From Sphaerochaetaceae bacterium (lineage in GTDB: Bacteria; Spirochaetota; Spirochaetia; Sphaerochaetales; Sphaerochaetaceae), in NCBI GenBank assembly GCA_016302165.1, contig JAEDOD010000034.1, positions 1 through 16,145 on the forward strand: a stretch of DNA of 16,145 nt, in the 5' to 3' direction. Position numbers and translations under genes: made by a program. Positions 1 through 6,843 of the stretch are shown here, piece by piece. The notes below the pieces were generated by a model. It saw nothing but the letters and a program-made list of their open reading frames with translations. It was not told the origin of the DNA and did not search any database. Every line of letters starts with the position of its first letter. The first letter of the stretch is position 1.

Positions 1-94
1 TATTTTCTCCTTTCTTCAATAACGCGAAAAAATGAGAAAATGAACATGTTTTATTAACAATTTCTTTGGTATAAGCTAGACTATCCTTACTCAT
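1..94 (-). CDS. Possible start of a short or partial minus-strand ORF at the left edge
   Basis: From ATG 94 an open frame of 31 codons (opening MSKDSLAYTKEIV) runs off the window edge; it is also open upstream to about 145. No family is recognised. Against it, a clear ribosome-binding sequence AAGGAG at 12-7 followed by AAAATA suggests that a gene starts just outside the window, in which case this stretch may be a leader or a leader peptide. Which of the two is real cannot be decided here. Confidence 0.25.
   Translation of the reverse strand, partial: MSKDSLAYTKEIVNKTCSFSHFFALLKKGEN
7..12 (-). promoter_or_regulatory. Shine-Dalgarno-like AAGGAG at the left edge
   Basis: Minus strand GAAAGGAGAAAATA ends at base 1. 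Its strength and the six following bases predict a start codon within a few bases beyond the window edge. Confidence 0.4.
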
Positions 95-114
95 AGGTTT
101 TCCATCATGATCAG

Positions 115-147
115 GGTGCAACTGGTGGTCGCACCTCCATTATGGAG
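115..147 (-). other. Pair of adjacent hairpins, possible leader structure
   Basis: On the minus strand CTCCA-TAA-TGGAG (147-135) is followed at once by an 8-bp stem, GGTGCGAC with GTTGCACC around loop CACCA (135-115, one G-U pair). Read on the plus strand they are followed by TTTTATTTTT, so a plus-strand terminator is the alternative. It does not match a riboswitch consensus that I recognise. Confidence 0.3.
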
Positions 148-156
148 AGCTTTTAT

Positions 157-171
157 TTTTGCATTGCAAAA
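157..171. promoter_or_regulatory. 15-base palindrome, possible operator
   Basis: TTTTGCATTGCAAAA is a 7+1+7 inverted repeat located between the terminator-like hairpin at 219-242 and the hairpins at 115-147. It could be an operator for the minus-strand gene that begins near or beyond the left edge. Confidence 0.3.
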
Positions 172-218
172 GGTTTTATCTGACTCAAAGACGAGATAGT
201 GTTTAATTATCAAGTATA

Positions 219-242
219 ACGGCACGGGATTTTCCGTGCCGT
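219..242 (-). terminator. GC-rich hairpin, probable transcription terminator
   Basis: ACGGCACGG-GATTTT-CCGTGCCGT forms a perfect 9-bp stem with a 6-base loop, about 125 bases after the S-component stop. On the minus strand it is followed by TTATACTTGATAATT, only moderately U-rich. It fits the end of the response-regulator/aminotransferase/ECF unit. The plus-strand flank is no better and no plus-strand gene precedes it. Confidence 0.6.
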
Positions 243-365
243 CATATCAGAATGCTTTACTATCTTCAGGTAATCGCTACTAAAGAGGAATAAGATAAAC
301 TCCATCCCTGACTTTCCATATTTAAAGAAAGGTGCAACGAAGATATGTCATATGAGAAACCTGTC
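243..365. other. Non-coding spacer between the S component and the hairpin
   Basis: No supported gene. A short plus-strand frame beginning at 345 runs antisense through the S-component gene and is treated as a shadow. This stretch would be the 3' untranslated tail of the minus-strand unit. Confidence 0.5.
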
Positions 366-905
366 TTACCAGGACATCTTCTTTACAGGTGGATAAGCCT
401 TCCTTACAGCCTCACTGATCAGGAATCCTACCACAACTCCAACACCACTCTGGGCAAGGTTTCCAGGAACCTCAGTAATGGCAGCGGCAAAGCCCTGCAT
501 GAAGATTCCTTCCAAGAGGTAGTAGCCACCGGCAACACATATCATGCAGACAATGGCTGCAAGTACTCTACCGATCCATATTGAGACAGGAGAGTCTTCC
601 TTCTTCTCAAAGCTGGAGATGATGAGAGCCATTAATAGGCCTTCAAGTCCATGACAGACGAAGGTAATTGGTGCATATGCAAACCATCCTCCGATGATAT
701 CTGCCAGGGCGGCTCCAACGCCTCCGGCAACAAAGGCTGTTACAGGACCCATGGTATAAGCAATGAAACATATTGCAATGTCACTACAGTTAAGATAACC
801 ACCTGTAGGTGTGGGAATCTTCACCACTGATGTGAAGACTGTAACAAGAGCGATAGACACGGCGAGAGTCGCAACCTTTACAGGACTCTTCATTTCCTTT
901 GCCAT
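366..905 (-). CDS. ECF transporter S component (substrate unknown)
   Basis: 179 residues from ATG 905 (MAKEMKSPVKVATLAVSIALV), with GGAGG 8 bases upstream inside the ecfT end; the frame back to 938 starts at a TTG. About six hydrophobic segments. Family features of COG4720/PF07155-type S components are visible: KIPTPTGGYLNCSDIAI after helix 1, GPVTAFVAGGVGAALADIIGGWFAYAPITFVCHGLEG, and EVPGNLAQSGVGVVVGF near the C-terminus. Members of this group bind vitamins or their precursors. Nothing in the sequence identifies the ligand, and no riboswitch was recognised upstream of its unit. It is the last gene before the hairpin at 219-242. Confidence 0.88.
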   Translation of the reverse strand: MAKEMKSPVKVATLAVSIALVTVFTSVVKIPTPTGGYLNCSDIAICFIAYTMGPVTAFVAGGVGAALADIIGGWFAYAPITFVCHGLEGLLMALIISSFEKKEDSPVSIWIGRVLAAIVCMICVAGGYYLLEGIFMQGFAAAITEVPGNLAQSGVGVVVGFLISEAVRKAYPPVKKMSW

Positions 906-909
906 TCTT

Positions 910-1680
910 TTACCTCCAAAGAACTGCCATAAAAGCAATTACTCCCGGTACAATAACAGATAAAATGAAATGTGGGAACACTTTTCTGACATTTTCCAGC
1001 TTCCTGTAAGAGGTTCGCCCCTCCCTTCCGTAGCCTCTAAGCTCCAGGGCCTCAGATGTGGTGCTTATGCTCTTTACAGATACCACTATAACACTTATAA
1101 GGGTTGGAAAAGCTCCTTTGTATCCCCTCCTCTTCTTCTCCTCCTCCCCTGGATTAGGCAGTCTAAGGCTCTGGCTGTCCTTGATCTCCTTGAAGCTTCC
1201 TGCAAAGGTTGGAATCAGCCTTAAGGCCAGGGACAGCACCAGTGCTGCGCTATATGGCAGGCGATACCACCTCATGGCAAGGATCAGATCAGATGTCTTG
1301 GTGGTCTCCATCAATAGGGAGCAGATGGTGCAGAGGAAGGTGAACCTGTTGATCAGCCGGCACCATACTCTTACAGCCTTCTCTGTGACCAGATCAAAGC
1401 CAAAGAGAGAGAAATACACTTCGCCTCCCCTGCCGTTCAAGGGAAGAAGGAGAGTCATGATGATTATGATAGGAAGAATCACCAATAAGTTATGGAGAGT
1501 ATTCTTCACTCCTATTTGAGACAAGGATAGAATCAACAGAGCCAAAGTCAGAAGGCACTGGGCCTCCCAACGGGACGGAAGAAAACACACAGCGGCCATG
1601 AGAAGCGTAAACAGCAGCTTTGCCCTGGGATCGAAAGAATAGTAGGGAGTGGAAAGGGCGATGTAGGAATTAGTCTTCAC
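910..1680 (-). CDS. ECF transporter transmembrane subunit EcfT (second copy)
   Basis: 256 residues. The N-terminal STPYYSFDPRAKLLFTLLM is the EcfT hallmark (compare the SPIHRLDPRTKL of the copy at 6834). About five helices follow, with coupling helices KDSQSLRLPNPG (Ala-Arg-Gly motif largely lost) and ALELRGYG (canonical). The two coupling helices thus differ, as the two halves of the fused ATPase partner do. It overlaps the ATPase gene by 11 bases and ends 4 bases before the S component. It shares low visible identity with the other EcfT, so the two modules are probably not recent duplicates. Confidence 0.9.
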   Translation of the reverse strand: MKTNSYIALSTPYYSFDPRAKLLFTLLMAAVCFLPSRWEAQCLLTLALLILSLSQIGVKNTLHNLLVILPIIIIMTLLLPLNGRGGEVYFSLFGFDLVTEKAVRVWCRLINRFTFLCTICSLLMETTKTSDLILAMRWYRLPYSAALVLSLALRLIPTFAGSFKEIKDSQSLRLPNPGEEEKKRRGYKGAFPTLISVIVVSVKSISTTSEALELRGYGREGRTSYRKLENVRKVFPHFILSVIVPGVIAFMAVLWR

Positions 1681-3022
1681 TTATCACTCCTCCTTCCGCC
1701 CTATAGAGGCGATCGGTCAGGGAGGAAGCGAAAACACTGTCATGGGTGATAAGCAATATTCCGGCTCCCTTTGCCCTAAGCTTATCCAGTATATATACCG
1801 ATTCCCTATAGGAAAGGGCGCTATCCAGTTCATCCAGGATGTAGAAGTCCCGGTCCAGGGAAGCGTAGATTGCAGCCTGAAGTCTCTTTTTCTCTCCGTA
1901 CCCCATAAGGGAGGCCACAGAATCCAGCTTCAAAGAGAAGATTTCTGATAGTTCCTCCAGCCTTCTCTCCTTCTCCTTCTTCTCCAGAGGAAGGAAGGAC
2001 AGGGAATAGGAAAGCTCATCCCTTACTGTGGGAAGGAAGATCTGGTAGTCTGGATTCTGGAACATATAGCCAACGCTTCTGGAAAGCATATTGCCCTGCC
2101 TTATCTCTCCGTCTATTGTTATACTTCCCTTCTCCGGTCTATCAAGGCCACAGAGAATCCTGGAAAAAGTGCTTTTTCCACTTCCGTTATGCCCCATAAG
2201 GGCCACTGTCTCACCACCCTTTATGGTGAAGGAAGGAACGGAAAGGCGGAAGGGAGGAAGGGAAGAGGACCGTCTCTGTTGTGTAAACTCCAAGCCCTCC
2301 ACCTTCAGTTCCACTTTCTTTACTGTTGATGAAGGGGAAGGAGAAGGAATCTCGCTTCGTTTTCCGTCCCAAGGGATAAGCCTTCCATCCTTCAGGTTAT
2401 AGATAGTGGTGAATACACCAGAGAACAGGGAAAGGTAACGGGAAGAGAAGACTAGGGAACCTTCTGATGATGATTTGATGTGAAAAAGGAGCTTTTTCCT
2501 CCATCCTTCATCCAGGTCATCGAAGGCTTCATCATATATTACAAATTCAGGTGCTGTCACAAGGGCGGAAGCGATCATCACCCGCCGCTTCTCTCCCCCA
2601 CTGAGTTCATCAGGCGAAACATCCCTCAGCCTCTCCAGTCCCCAGGTCTTCAGTGCTTCCTCCACCCGAGCTTTCATTTCTTCCCTTTCAATGCCAAGGC
2701 TTTCAAGAGGGAAGGCGATTTCGTCCTCCACAGAGCCAGAAATGAAGAAGGCTGAGGAATTCTGGGGAACCAGGGAATACTTGTCCATCCTGTCCTTCAT
2801 GTCACCAGAGGGTAAAACTGTTCCTTCCAGTTCTCCGTCCTCATACTGGGGAATAAGGGATGAAAGTATATGGGCGAGGGTTGTCTTTCCACTTTCACCC
2901 TCCCCCAGCACCAGGACCTTCTCTCCCTTATTCACCTCAATAGATATGTTGGAGAAGAGAAGCGGCCTCTCTTCTCCTGAATACTGGGTATATCTGAATG
3001 AAAGTCCCTGGGCCTTTATCAT
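1670..3022 (-). CDS. Fused double ECF ATPase (EcfA-EcfA' in one chain) with one degenerate site
   Basis: 450 residues, two ABC domains joined by a Ser/Pro-rich linker (about 219-235). Domain 1: Walker A GEGESGKTT (40-48), Q-loop LVPQNSSAFF, signature LSGGEKRR (140-147), Walker B VIYDEAFDDLD (161-171), but the switch-His region reads VFSSRY with no His. Domain 2: Walker A GHNGSGKST (277-285), Q-loop MFQNPDYQIF, degenerate signature LMGYGEKKR (372-380), Walker B YILDELDSAL, and an intact switch His427 in LLITHD. One composite site (Walker A1 with signature 2) is therefore defective in two places and the other is canonical. ATG 3022 (MIKAQGLSFRY) overlaps the aminotransferase stop; the 3' end overlaps ecfT2 by 11 bases. 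Confidence 0.92.
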   Translation of the reverse strand: MIKAQGLSFRYTQYSGEERPLLFSNISIEVNKGEKVLVLGEGESGKTTLAHILSSLIPQYEDGELEGTVLPSGDMKDRMDKYSLVPQNSSAFFISGSVEDEIAFPLESLGIEREEMKARVEEALKTWGLERLRDVSPDELSGGEKRRVMIASALVTAPEFVIYDEAFDDLDEGWRKKLLFHIKSSSEGSLVFSSRYLSLFSGVFTTIYNLKDGRLIPWDGKRSEIPSPSPSSTVKKVELKVEGLEFTQQRRSSSLPPFRLSVPSFTIKGGETVALMGHNGSGKSTFSRILCGLDRPEKGSITIDGEIRQGNMLSRSVGYMFQNPDYQIFLPTVRDELSYSLSFLPLEKKEKERRLEELSEIFSLKLDSVASLMGYGEKKRLQAAIYASLDRDFYILDELDSALSYRESVYILDKLRAKGAGILLITHDSVFASSLTDRLYRAEGGVISED

Positions 3023-3822
3023 TACTCTCTTTCCCACTTTCTCACGAGAGCACAAATTGCAGCAACCTTGTCTCTATCCATAGGGCACCTTTCTCCGTCC
3101 ACAGCCTTTATGGGCATGGCTCCCATGCTGGTGGAGGAGATGAAAGAGGAATCGGCGGAAAAGATTTCACTTTTCTCGGGTCTTCTATACTCAATGGAGT
3201 ATCCAAGCTCTCTGGCGGCTCTCAGCACACTGATTCTCGTTACACCGTCCAGTACAGTATCGTCTGGAGCTGTAGTCAATACATTTCCTTTGATGATATA
3301 GAAATTGCTTCTGCTTCCTTCCCTGATGAGGCCCTCATCGTCAACTAGAAGCGCCTCGAAGGCTCCCTGTCGGGACGCCTCCTCCCGGGAGAGATAATTC
3401 AGAAGAAGATTTCCTGTCTTGCACTGGGGAAGAAATCTCTCTCCCTTATATGTGGTGACATCCACTCCTTCCCTGTAGTAGGAGTCAGGATAAGTGAGAA
3501 GGGTTGACCAGGTTATGAACCATAGTGGCTCCTTTGTACCCACCACAAGGATTCTCATTGTGGCATCAACAATATGGTCCTTTTCAATAAGGGCGTCGAT
3601 TTCCTTCTGCCAATCCACCTTTGATAGAGGAAGGTGAATTACAGCAGCGCTTTCCTCCAGTCTCCTTACATGGTCGCCAAGGTGGACCACATGGCCTTCT
3701 ATGACCCTCAGGGCCTCATAGACAGAGAAATTGGACTGGACTTCCCTGAGAGTAATGGGAAGGACAGCATCCTTTTCATCAATGATCCTGCCATTATGGA
3801 CAGCATGCCTCTTTTCTGACAT
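3022..3822 (-). CDS. Class IV PLP-dependent aminotransferase / aminodeoxychorismate lyase-like
   Basis: 266 residues from ATG 3822, with GGAGG 8 bases upstream; the frame upstream to 3837 begins with TTG. It has the fold-type IV pattern: HNGRIID near the N-terminus, SVYEALRVIEGHVVHLGDHVRRL (33-55), the PLP lysine Lys135 in PQCKTGNLLLNYL, pyridine-nitrogen Glu168 in REGSRSNFY, and VLDGVTR. The phosphate-binding TGT motif near the end reads SSTSMG. Branched-chain or D-amino-acid aminotransferase and PabC-type lyase share these features, and I cannot tell which it is. Its stop shares one base with the downstream ECF ATPase start (TAATG), so its product or substrate may be related to the cargo of that transporter. 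Confidence 0.85.
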   Translation of the reverse strand: MSEKRHAVHNGRIIDEKDAVLPITLREVQSNFSVYEALRVIEGHVVHLGDHVRRLEESAAVIHLPLSKVDWQKEIDALIEKDHIVDATMRILVVGTKEPLWFITWSTLLTYPDSYYREGVDVTTYKGERFLPQCKTGNLLLNYLSREEASRQGAFEALLVDDEGLIREGSRSNFYIIKGNVLTTAPDDTVLDGVTRISVLRAARELGYSIEYRRPEKSEIFSADSSFISSTSMGAMPIKAVDGERCPMDRDKVAAICALVRKWERE

Positions 3823-3885
3823 ACCTTTTGCCTCCAACTAGAAATCGGTAAAGATGATACACATTCGGAGGAAACTGTAAAAGAG

Positions 3886-4659
3886 CTACAGTATGGAAAT
3901 GAGCTCCTCTCTTCTCTTATGGGCCCATTTGTATGGAGAGAGATATTCACCTTTGAAGAGTTTTCTTGCCCTGTCTACATCTTTCAATGCTTCCTGCACA
4001 TCGGAAGAGATCATGCTCACATCAAGAAAGTAGCCTTTCTTGGTCTTGAAGAGTATTCCATCCTCTCCCAGATCAATAAAGGTGGACTCCAGGGATTTGA
4101 TGGCTTTCCCTATATCATCCTTATCCTTTTCAAGATCTCTCGCAATACGGTCCAAGTCCCTGGGAATACCGTTGGCGTCCAAGAGATATGCCAGAACTTC
4201 CTTATCCAATGGAGAGGAAAGCACTACAGGATTTCCGTCATAATAGAAGGAGAATGTGCCGAAAGTATGGGCATAGAATCCAATGTTCTCCTCTTCTATT
4301 GAATATCTGAGATTAGATATTTCATTATCCAGCTTTTCCTTGGTCAAAGGCTTGATGCAGTAACCGGAAGCATGGAGGGAAAAGGCCTTAGGAAGGTAGT
4401 GGGAATAGGTTGTCAGGAAGATGATGTTGGTCTTTGGATGGATGCTGAGAATCTTTTCTGCCAGCGTAATGCCATCCATTCCTGGCATTCTGATATCCAA
4501 AAAGACCACAGGAACATAGTGGACCTTCAGATATTCAAATGCTTCACTGGGACTGGTGAAGCCTAAAGCCTCTTCAACTGATTCAGAGGATTCAATCAGG
4601 TCAATGGAAAGAGATAGACATTTTGGATCATCGTCTACACTAATGGCTTTAAAAGGCAT
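3886..4659 (-). CDS. SARP-type two-component response regulator (orphan)
   Basis: 257 residues. The N-terminal receiver (about 1-120) has the acidic cluster Asp9-Asp10-Asp11, phospho-acceptor Asp55 in VVFLDIRMPGMDG, Thr83 and Lys103 (IKP), so it looks phosphorylatable. The C-terminal part (about 130-257) reads FGTFSFYYDGNPVVLSSPLDKEVLAYLLDANG, the start of a SARP/SAPR-type winged-helix DNA-binding domain, and ends GEYLSPYKWAHKRREEL, as in bacterial regulators of this class. ATG 4659 follows a very strong purine-rich ribosome site. No sensor kinase lies in the window. It leads a unit with an aminotransferase and an ECF importer (63-base gap to the next gene), so it probably controls that uptake system and itself. 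Confidence 0.85.
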   Translation of the reverse strand: MPFKAISVDDDPKCLSLSIDLIESSESVEEALGFTSPSEAFEYLKVHYVPVVFLDIRMPGMDGITLAEKILSIHPKTNIIFLTTYSHYLPKAFSLHASGYCIKPLTKEKLDNEISNLRYSIEEENIGFYAHTFGTFSFYYDGNPVVLSSPLDKEVLAYLLDANGIPRDLDRIARDLEKDKDDIGKAIKSLESTFIDLGEDGILFKTKKGYFLDVSMISSDVQEALKDVDRARKLFKGEYLSPYKWAHKRREELISIL

Positions 4660-4742
4660 CCCTCCCTCCCCTGTAAAACAGTTTAGTGAATTCACCTATC
4701 CCAAAGATAGAAAAATATCCTGCATACTGCTGTTTTTTTCTA

Positions 4743-4771
4743 TGGATATTCTGTACCCATTACTGTAACAA
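4743..4771 (-). promoter_or_regulatory. Candidate sigma-70-type promoter for the response-regulator unit
   Basis: Minus strand TTGTTA (4771-4766), a 17-base spacer, then TATCCA (4748-4743). Spacing is ideal and both boxes are partial matches. It would give a leader of about 75 bases to ATG 4659. It is the best pair I found in the gap, not a certain one. Confidence 0.35.
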
Positions 4772-4783
4772 GACAATAACAAG
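4766..4783 (-). promoter_or_regulatory. Direct repeat CTTGTTA spaced 11 bp, possible regulator site
   Basis: On the minus strand CTTGTTA occurs twice, start to start 11 bases (one helical turn): CTTGTTATTGTCTTGTTA. The downstream copy contains the proposed -35 element of the response-regulator promoter. Tandem direct repeats at this spacing are a common mode of binding for winged-helix response regulators and SARP proteins, which fits autoregulation, but this is inference. Confidence 0.35.
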
Positions 4784-4825
4784 ATTCCAATATATTTTAT
4801 TATTTCTTTACTTAACTGATTTAGT

Positions 4826-4839
4826 AGTAAATATTTACT
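4826..4839. promoter_or_regulatory. 14-bp perfect palindrome, possible operator
   Basis: AGTAAATATTTACT is a perfect inverted repeat, placed about 60-80 bases upstream of the promoter-like elements for the response-regulator gene. An AT-rich palindrome of this length can arise by chance in such a region, so function is uncertain. Confidence 0.3.
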
Positions 4840-4991
4840 GACTTGTTGTTTGATGCATACACCATGCCTCGATCAATATCTTCATATATTGCAATCAATT
4901 CAGACTCTTATTGGGTGCCCTTGCATTCTGTCTGCAATAGTTTTTCAAATGAATGGAATATAGATCTCTTTCCACCACCTATTCCGGTTAT

Positions 4992-6029
4992 TTAGACCAA
5001 GATGTATTCCACATCCCAGAGAGGAAGGGACATGCTTTTTCTCATGTATACCTTGTAGTCAGAACGGATGGACCATATTAGGGAAAGAAGGGAATGGAAG
5101 TCGTCAAATCTATGGTATGCGCTGAGAATGATCCTAGGCTTATATTGTTCTATAGTCTTTCGTGCCCCGATTATTCCTTCCCTTTCCGCTCCTTCAATGT
5201 CGTACTTCAGTATAGTAGCTTCTTTTCCATCAAGGATTGAATCCACTGTATAGAGAGGAACAATCCTTCCTTCTCCAATATGGTTTCCCCTTCCGTGGCC
5301 CATGGCGAAGCCTGTCTCCCCTACCTCATTGGAAAGAGCTCCATTATAAAGGTGAATATTATCCCTTCCTCCATACTTCTCTTCCAGTTTACGGTAGGCC
5401 CTTATTGAAGGCTCAATACCATAGATTTCCTTCCAGGAGCTGTATTTAGACATGAATATGGAGATAGTGTCTCCATCGTAGGCTCCTCCATCCACAAGAA
5501 TTTCCCCTTCTCCTCCTCCCAGAAGGTCCCAGGCCTCCTCAGGAGAAGAGTTTATATCAAGTAGGGGCTCTATTCTTCCGCTTACTCTATACTCAAGGGA
5601 TTTTCTGAATACTTCCCTGCTTCTTTCGTCCTCCAGAAGGCTATAGGCCCATCTATACTTCTCTTCATCCCTTTTCAGTAAAGAGAGCGTTGTAGGATTT
5701 CCTTCCCTATCTGTCATCAGGTCTGGCATATAGAGATCGAATTCCCTTGAGAGATCCACGACGCGGGAGATGATCTCCGCCTTATGGGAACCGAAGCCCA
5801 TAAGAAGAACAGTGTCATCTCCAAAGATTTCCTTCACCCTTTTGAGAGAGAGCACTTTATACCCTAGAAAGCTTCTATTTCTTAGAAACTCATCGGAGGA
5901 AGCAAAGGCACTGGTCCTTACATTATTTTTCTTCAGAAGTCTGAAAAGCTTCTCTCCTGCGTCACCTGTGCCGAGTATGACCACGCTGCGCTTCTCATTT
6001 TTTATGTTTTCCCAAAACTCTTCAGCCAC
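4992..6029 (-). CDS. FkbM-type methyltransferase with N-terminal nucleotide-binding domain
   Basis: 345 residues from GTG 6029; a TTG at 6041 is an alternative, but AGGAG lies only one base before it and 12 before the GTG. The N-terminal domain opens with VVILGTGDAGEKLF, a Rossmann-type dinucleotide-binding loop. The C-terminal half has the SAM-binding motif VDGGAYDGDT, the acidic IEPS strand end, and the FkbM-family segment LKYDIEGAEREGIIGA followed by PRIILSAYHRFDDFHSL. FkbM proteins O-methylate sugars, polyketides and other small molecules; the substrate here is unknown. It overlaps the ecfA2 stop by 8 bases, so it is part of the rnf-ecf chain, and it is the last gene of that unit. No link to flavin chemistry is evident. 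Confidence 0.85.
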   Translation of the reverse strand: MAEEFWENIKNEKRSVVILGTGDAGEKLFRLLKKNNVRTSAFASSDEFLRNRSFLGYKVLSLKRVKEIFGDDTVLLMGFGSHKAEIISRVVDLSREFDLYMPDLMTDREGNPTTLSLLKRDEEKYRWAYSLLEDERSREVFRKSLEYRVSGRIEPLLDINSSPEEAWDLLGGGEGEILVDGGAYDGDTISIFMSKYSSWKEIYGIEPSIRAYRKLEEKYGGRDNIHLYNGALSNEVGETGFAMGHGRGNHIGEGRIVPLYTVDSILDGKEATILKYDIEGAEREGIIGARKTIEQYKPRIILSAYHRFDDFHSLLSLIWSIRSDYKVYMRKSMSLPLWDVEYILV

Positions 6030-6843
6030 GGTTTCTTTCAATCTCCTGAGATAGTTCCTGAAGTGTCAGGATAGGAAAAGGAAGATCCATTCCTCTCCCT
6101 CTCAGTTCTTCAGCAATTCTTTCCGCCTGGCACTTTGGAACACGGGGATTCATGAAAACCTTTCTGGTCTCCCCTTCCTCCACAACTTTTCCTTTAGACA
6201 GCACCAACACCCTCTCTCCGTATTCAGCTGTATCGTCAGCACTATGGGATACAAGTATTATGGTCTTTCCCTTCTTCCTCTCTTTCTCCAGAAGAAGGAA
6301 AACTTCCTGGTGGCTCCAGCCGTCAAGGCCTGCAGCGATTTCGTCCAGCACCAGCACTTCCGGATCCATGGCCATGACTCCTGCCAAGGCCACTCTCCGC
6401 TTCTCTCCTCCAGAAAGGGAGAAGGGAGACGAGTTCCACTTCTCTTCTCCTATTCCCACAGATAGGAGAGCTTTCTTTGATGCCTCCAAGGCCTCCTTTT
6501 TTCCTATTCCCTTATTCATTGGACCGAAGGCCACATCCTCAATCACTGTTTCCGCAAAGAGCTGGGACTCAGGATACTGGAATACCAGTCCCACCCTGAA
6601 GGGAAGGGAGGCGCGGGGAAAGGAAGGGGAATTGATATCCTTTCCATCCAGATATATCTTTCCTTCACTTGGTGTCCTGAGGCCATTAAGAAGCCTCAGA
6701 AGCGTAGATTTTCCGCTTCCGCTTTCCCCTGTGATTACATAGAAGGAAGAAGTCGGCACTGTGAAGGACACATTATCCAAAGCCAGGACCTTTCCATTGA
6801 TTGAAGTATACTCAAAGCTTACATTCTCTACTCTTATGGACAT
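6022..6843 (-). CDS. ecfA2: ECF transporter ATP-binding subunit EcfA2
   Basis: 273 residues, second ATPase of the module. Walker A GESGSGKST, Q-loop LVFQYPESQLFAETV (the YPExQLF run is typical of EcfA2), signature LSGGEKRRV, Walker B VLVLDEIAAGLD and switch His in LVSHS are intact. The usual DEP after Walker B is DEI here, a minor change. ATG 6843 overlaps ecfT by 10 bases. Gene order A1-T-A2 differs from the common A1-A2-T order. Confidence 0.93.
   Translation of the reverse strand: MSIRVENVSFEYTSINGKVLALDNVSFTVPTSSFYVITGESGSGKSTLLRLLNGLRTPSEGKIYLDGKDINSPSFPRASLPFRVGLVFQYPESQLFAETVIEDVAFGPMNKGIGKKEALEASKKALLSVGIGEEKWNSSPFSLSGGEKRRVALAGVMAMDPEVLVLDEIAAGLDGWSHQEVFLLLEKERKKGKTIILVSHSADDTAEYGERVLVLSKGKVVEEGETRKVFMNPRVPKCQAERIAEELRGRGMDLPFPILTLQELSQEIERNRG

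Larger units (their letters stand above)
4660..4991. other. Intergenic gap between the rnf-ecf unit and the response-regulator unit
   Basis: About 330 AT-rich bases with no convincing open frame on either strand. The frame ending at 3886 can be extended to 4695, but ATG 4659 directly behind GGGGAGGGAGGG is the better start. It holds a promoter-like pair, a direct repeat, a 14-bp palindrome, a 9-bp AT-rich inverted repeat (4707-4715 with 4735-4743) and a weak 6-bp stem just after the methyltransferase stop (4955-4960 with 4980-4985). No strong GC-rich terminator follows the methyltransferase, so read-through into the next unit is possible. Confidence 0.6.

Noticed and set aside
345..584. Plus-strand open frame at the left end
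   Set aside because: It has a weak AAAGGTG upstream, but most of it is antisense to the S-component gene and its product shows no family features.
1058..1519. Plus-strand open frame (153 codons)
   Set aside because: Antisense to the second ecfT, with no ribosome site or domain.
4707..4743. 9-bp inverted repeat ATAGAAAAA / TTTTTCTAT
   Set aside because: All but one pair in the stem is A-T, and it lies in the proposed leader of the response regulator, not after a gene. It is too weak to call as a terminator.
4921..4937. TTGCA/TGCAA hairpin followed by TTTTT on the plus strand
   Set aside because: The stem is only 5 bp and no plus-strand gene ends here; on the minus strand the U-tract is on the wrong side.
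6152..6742. Plus-strand open frame (196 codons)
   Set aside because: Antisense to ecfA2; Ser/Pro/Phe-rich composition is the mirror of a purine-rich coding strand.
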